64,000 nt of DNA, from contig NZ_VCRN01000007.1 of NCBI RefSeq assembly GCF_009849585.1, positions 1-64,000 on the forward strand, read 5' to 3'. Below the pieces are notes generated by a model. The model had not been told where the DNA came from and searched no databases. It saw nothing but the letters and a program-made list of their open reading frames with translations. This stretch comes from Bacillus sp. ZZV12-4809. GTDB taxonomy: Bacteria; Bacillota; Bacilli; Bacillales; Cytobacillaceae. Shown here one piece after another: positions 61,304 through 64,000 of the stretch (its first letter is position 1; every line of letters starts with the position of its first letter). The translations under genes were made by a program, and so were the position numbers.

Positions 61304-62374
61304 ATGCTTGGAATTTCAGTTTACTTATCAGAAGAACGCCAGCTTCAAAATGCGGAATGGATAGAAAGGGCGGCTTCTCATGGCCTCACATCCATTTTCA
61401 CATCCCTCCACATTCCAGAAGATGACCACAGCACTTATAAACATTTGCTTCAGAATCTTGGGAACCTGGCAAAACAGCATCATATGGAACTCCTCGCTGA
61501 TGTTTCCCCTCAATCATTGGGCCATTTAGGATTGGGATGGGATTCAATTGATACACTTCTCGAATGGGGCCTGACCGGAATCCGGGCTGATTACGGCTTC
61601 ACTTCTGAACAGATTGTTGAACTTTCAAAAAAAATGAAACTCGGAATCAATGCCAGTACAATCTCTGCTGAAGAATTGCATGAGTGGATGGAACTGGGAT
61701 TAAAAACCAATAATATAGAAGCCTGGCATAACTTTTACCCGCGGCCTGAAACGGGATTGGATAAAGACTTTCTAATAGAGCGAAATAAGTTCCTAAAAAG
61801 CATCGGAATAACTACCATGGCATTTGTGCCTGGAGACGGGGAACTTCGCGGACCCATTTTTGCCGGTCTGCCTACTCTTGAAAAACACCGGGGCTTCTCA
61901 CCTGCTGCGGCGGCGGCTGAACTGATGAACAGCTGCTATACAGATAAGGTATTGATTGGTGACCATTCTGTAAAAGACGGAACACTTTCTCAGCTGGCGA
62001 AAATAGCCCAAGGTGCTGTGCCTCTCCGAATCGAGCTGACCGGAGGACAAATCAATGAAACTCTTTTTAGTAACCTTCATACTAATCGGATGGATCCTGC
62101 CCGGGATGTTGTAAGGTCAGTTGAATCCAGGTCCTATGCCGGGCAAGGAACAGCTAAATGGGAACCAATAAATCAGCTGGAACGTAAAAAAGGCAGTGTC
62201 ACAATTGATAATATTTTATACGGCCGCTATGCAGGAGAGCTGCAGATTACTTTAGCAGATCTCCCCCGGGATGAACGCGTGAATGTAATCGCCAGAGTAA
62301 TAGAAGAAGATATGCCCCTGCTTGATCACATTAAGGCAGGAACTAAATTTCAATTAATAGTGAGGGATAAATAA
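61304..62374 (+). CDS. mupG: 6-phospho-N-acetylmuramidase MupG (DUF871)
   Basis: This 356-residue protein belongs to the DUF871 family, shown in Staphylococcus aureus to split MurNAc-6P-GlcNAc to MurNAc-6P and GlcNAc. It has [12 protein letters not shown] at the start, [18 protein letters not shown] and [13 protein letters not shown], and a C-terminal cyclophilin-like domain. The ATG at 61304 follows GAGGTG. It shares the TAATG junction with murQ (one-base overlap), so they are coupled. Confidence 0.93.
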   Translation: MLGISVYLSEERQLQNAEWIERAASHGLTSIFTSLHIPEDDHSTYKHLLQNLGNLAKQHHMELLADVSPQSLGHLGLGWDSIDTLLEWGLTGIRADYGFTSEQIVELSKKMKLGINASTISAEELHEWMELGLKTNNIEAWHNFYPRPETGLDKDFLIERNKFLKSIGITTMAFVPGDGELRGPIFAGLPTLEKHRGFSPAAAAAELMNSCYTDKVLIGDHSVKDGTLSQLAKIAQGAVPLRIELTGGQINETLFSNLHTNRMDPARDVVRSVESRSYAGQGTAKWEPINQLERKKGSVTIDNILYGRYAGELQITLADLPRDERVNVIARVIEEDMPLLDHIKAGTKFQLIVRDK

Positions 62375-63273
62375 TGAATATTACAAAGCTTAATACTGAG
62401 CAGCGGAACCCAAAAACAATGGAAATTGATTTAATGTCAACAGAAGAAATTATTACAATCATTAATCAGGAGGATACAATAGTTCCTAATGCCATCGCGA
62501 GAGAAATCCCCCACATTGTAAAAGTGGTGGATGAAATTACGGAGAGCTTTAAAAAAGGAGGCCGCCTAATTTACGTGGGAGCCGGCACCTCAGGACGCCT
62601 TGGCATTATCGATGCTTCAGAATGCCCGCCAACATACGGAACAGATCCTGAGATGGTTGTCGGGATTATTGCCGGGGGCAAGGAAGCCATGACTGAGGCG
62701 GTTGAAGGCGCTGAGGATAACAGTGAGCAGGGGCGCCAGGATGTTGCAGATATTCAAATATCGGACAAGGATGTGCTTGTAGGCATTGCGGCGAGCGGCC
62801 GTACGCCGTACACGATCGGAGCTCTTCAATACGGGAATGAAGTCGGTGCAGTTACGGTTGCTGTCGCCTGCACCAAAGACCCTGAAATGGGAAAAGTCGC
62901 TAAATATACGATAGCACCCATCACTGGTCCTGAAGTGGTTACCGGCTCCACAAGAATGAAAGCAGGCACTGCACAAAAGCTCGTCCTGAATATGTTAACA
63001 ACAGCATCCATGATTAAGCTCGGTAAAGTGTACGGCAATTTAATGGTTGATGTGCAAATGACAAACGAGAAGCTGTTTAAACGCGCAGAAAGCATCGTCA
63101 AAATGGCTACAGGTGCATCTGATGAAGAAGCCCGGACCGCACTTAAAGAACAAAACTATCATACAAAAGCTGCCATTCTTCAGATATTAACAGGACTAAA
63201 AGGTGAAGCAGCAGCCGAGCTTCTGAAAAAGCATAATGGCTACCTGAGGGAAGCTGCTGCAGATACAAAATAA
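62374..63273 (+). CDS. murQ: N-acetylmuramic acid 6-phosphate etherase
   Basis: This 299-residue SIS-domain enzyme cleaves the lactyl ether of MurNAc-6P, giving GlcNAc-6P and lactate. It has [20 protein letters not shown] (phosphate site and catalytic Glu), [10 protein letters not shown] and [17 protein letters not shown]. It starts in the mupG stop. A terminator follows, then nagA. Confidence 0.97.
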   Translation: MNITKLNTEQRNPKTMEIDLMSTEEIITIINQEDTIVPNAIAREIPHIVKVVDEITESFKKGGRLIYVGAGTSGRLGIIDASECPPTYGTDPEMVVGIIAGGKEAMTEAVEGAEDNSEQGRQDVADIQISDKDVLVGIAASGRTPYTIGALQYGNEVGAVTVAVACTKDPEMGKVAKYTIAPITGPEVVTGSTRMKAGTAQKLVLNMLTTASMIKLGKVYGNLMVDVQMTNEKLFKRAESIVKMATGASDEEARTALKEQNYHTKAAILQILTGLKGEAAAELLKKHNGYLREAAADTK

Positions 63274-63311
63274 TCATTTTTGGTATGTATTTCTTCTAAA
63301 ACTCAAATAAA

Positions 63312-63349
63312 TAGGATAGAACGCGTTCAATCGCCTTCTATCCTTTTTT
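63312..63349 (+). terminator. terminator of the murP-mupG-murQ operon
   Basis: The stem AGGATAGAA / TTCTATCCT has a 14-base loop that includes GAACGCGTTC, followed by TTTTTT. Confidence 0.85.
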
Positions 63350-63363
63350 AGTTGTATAGACCA
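63350..63363 (+). promoter_or_regulatory. upstream dre-like site of nagA
   Basis: AGTTGTATAGACCA matches the NagR/YvoA half-site pattern. It lies 42 bp upstream of a second site. Confidence 0.65.
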
Positions 63364-63391
63364 AATAGCATCAGAGAGTTAAATCCACTCA

Positions 63392-63427
63392 ACTGGTATA
63401 GACATCTAAACTCAAACCTTTTATAAT
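63392..63427 (+). promoter_or_regulatory. nagA promoter with dre site
   Basis: ACTGGTATAGACATCT (63392-63407) is the dre match; its TAGACA (63399-63404) is the -35 and TATAAT (63422-63427) the -10, 17 bp apart. The layout repeats that of murP, so one GntR regulator (NagR/YvoA, not in the window) probably controls both. Confidence 0.8.
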
Positions 63428-63459
63428 AAAGGTATCATTCAAACGGAGATGATTTGAAA

Positions 63460-64000
63460 ATGAGCCGTCTTTTACTGAAAAACGCCAGAATCCTTCTGGA
63501 AAACAGCACGATTGATAAAGGGTTTATTTTAATAGAAAATGAGCAGATCCTGCAGACTGGACCTTTAGAGGAGCTTCCTTTCATTGGCCAGGATACAGAA
63601 ACGATAGAACTTTCACCTGAGCATACAATCTGCCCGGGATTTATTGATGTCCATATACATGGTGCTGGCGGTGCCGATACAATGGATGCAACATTTGAAG
63701 CACTGAACACGATGGCCGGCGTTTTGCCTGAAGAAGGAACTACAAGCTTCCTGGCAACAACCATCACACAGGAAAAAGAAAAAATAGAAGCTGCACTGAT
63801 CAATGCGGCTCGCTTCCAAAAAGAACAAAGTACTCCCGGCAAGGCTGAAGTTATCGGAATCCACCTGGAGGGCCCCTTTATTAACGAAGCAAGAGGCGGA
63901 GCCCAGCCGAAGGATCATATCCTCGAGCCTGATATTGAACTCTTTAAGCGCTGGCAGGAAGCAGCGGACGGAACCATCAAGCTGATCACACTTGCACCTG
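63460..64000 (+). CDS. nagA: N-acetylglucosamine-6-phosphate deacetylase (partial)
   Basis: The first 180 residues of NagA are present; the gene continues past the window. It has the metal motif PGFIDVHIHGAGGADTMDA and HLEGPFIN (metal Glu). It converts GlcNAc-6P to GlcN-6P, the next step after MurQ. The ATG at 63460 follows ACGGAGATG. nagB and the regulator gene usually follow it. Confidence 0.95.
   Translation, partial: MSRLLLKNARILLENSTIDKGFILIENEQILQTGPLEELPFIGQDTETIELSPEHTICPGFIDVHIHGAGGADTMDATFEALNTMAGVLPEEGTTSFLATTITQEKEKIEAALINAARFQKEQSTPGKAEVIGIHLEGPFINEARGGAQPKDHILEPDIELFKRWQEAADGTIKLITLAP

Overview
The window is from a low-GC Gram-positive, spore-former-type member of the Bacillaceae (Bacillus sensu lato). 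The reasons are strict Bacillus-type gene orders: ssrA-smpB-rnr-est-secG; cggR-gapA-pgk-tpiA-gpmI-eno; clpP beside yvcI-rapZ-yvcK-whiA-crh; the full his operon beginning with hisZ; and hprK-lgt-yvoD-ppaX-yvoF. Crh, HprK, PpaX, a CtsR box and a CggR operator are also diagnostic. The species cannot be named from sequence alone; Cytobacillus/Mesobacillus-like genera are an inference.

Layout. 1-12.7 kb is mixed accessory and housekeeping: DUF2935 protein, peptide deformylase, DUF4097 protein, a gene-free block of DnaA boxes (3254-3487), a luciferase-like flavin monooxygenase, an SDR, a MarR/MMPL export pair with a palindromic operator, a flavin reductase, an MscS channel, a CrcB fluoride-channel pair, a small membrane protein and a SinI-like anti-repressor. 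12.7-13.7 kb is decayed DNA: a multiply frameshifted TetR gene and a LAGLIDADG homing-endonuclease remnant. 13.8-21.1 kb is a class II two-peptide lanthipeptide cluster: peptidase-ABC transporter LanT (divergent), two precursor peptides, LanM, a flavodoxin-fold NAD(P)H/FMN reductase that is a candidate for making D-amino acids from dehydro residues, and a small membrane protein. 21.3-25.1 kb holds three XRE regulators; two carry TPR-like (RRNPP-type) C-termini, and one is followed directly by a 60-residue exported peptide that could be its signal precursor.

25.2-59.4 kb is core chromosome, nearly all on the minus strand: trans-translation (tmRNA, SmpB), RNase R, SecG, the glycolytic operon with its CggR operator, sigma-54, tRNA-Arg(CCG), ClpP, the RapZ/WhiA/Crh group, TrxB, a TPR-HTH protein, a NERD protein, histidine biosynthesis (hisZGDBHAFI), and the HPr kinase/Lgt/PpaX group. 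59.7-64 kb (plus strand) is a peptidoglycan-sugar salvage operon: murP, mupG, murQ, then nagA, which runs off the window. Its promoters carry NagR/YvoA-like (dre) sites overlapping the -35 boxes. Together these genes import MurNAc-GlcNAc by PTS, split it, convert MurNAc-6P to GlcNAc-6P and deacetylate that.

Unexplained structure. Four intergenic arrays (about 30.0, 39.4, 48.4 and 55.3 kb) share a degenerate TTATCYNGCA-like motif repeated every 20-22 bp; the 55.3 kb array has six units exactly 21 bp apart. A palindrome with core AATCAAACGTTTGATT occurs upstream of est (16 bp) and upstream of lgt (28 bp, perfect). A 29-bp repeat (28/29 identical) supplies the stop codons of both pgk and gpmI. 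The lanT gene has a good ribosome site but no standard start codon at the right distance.
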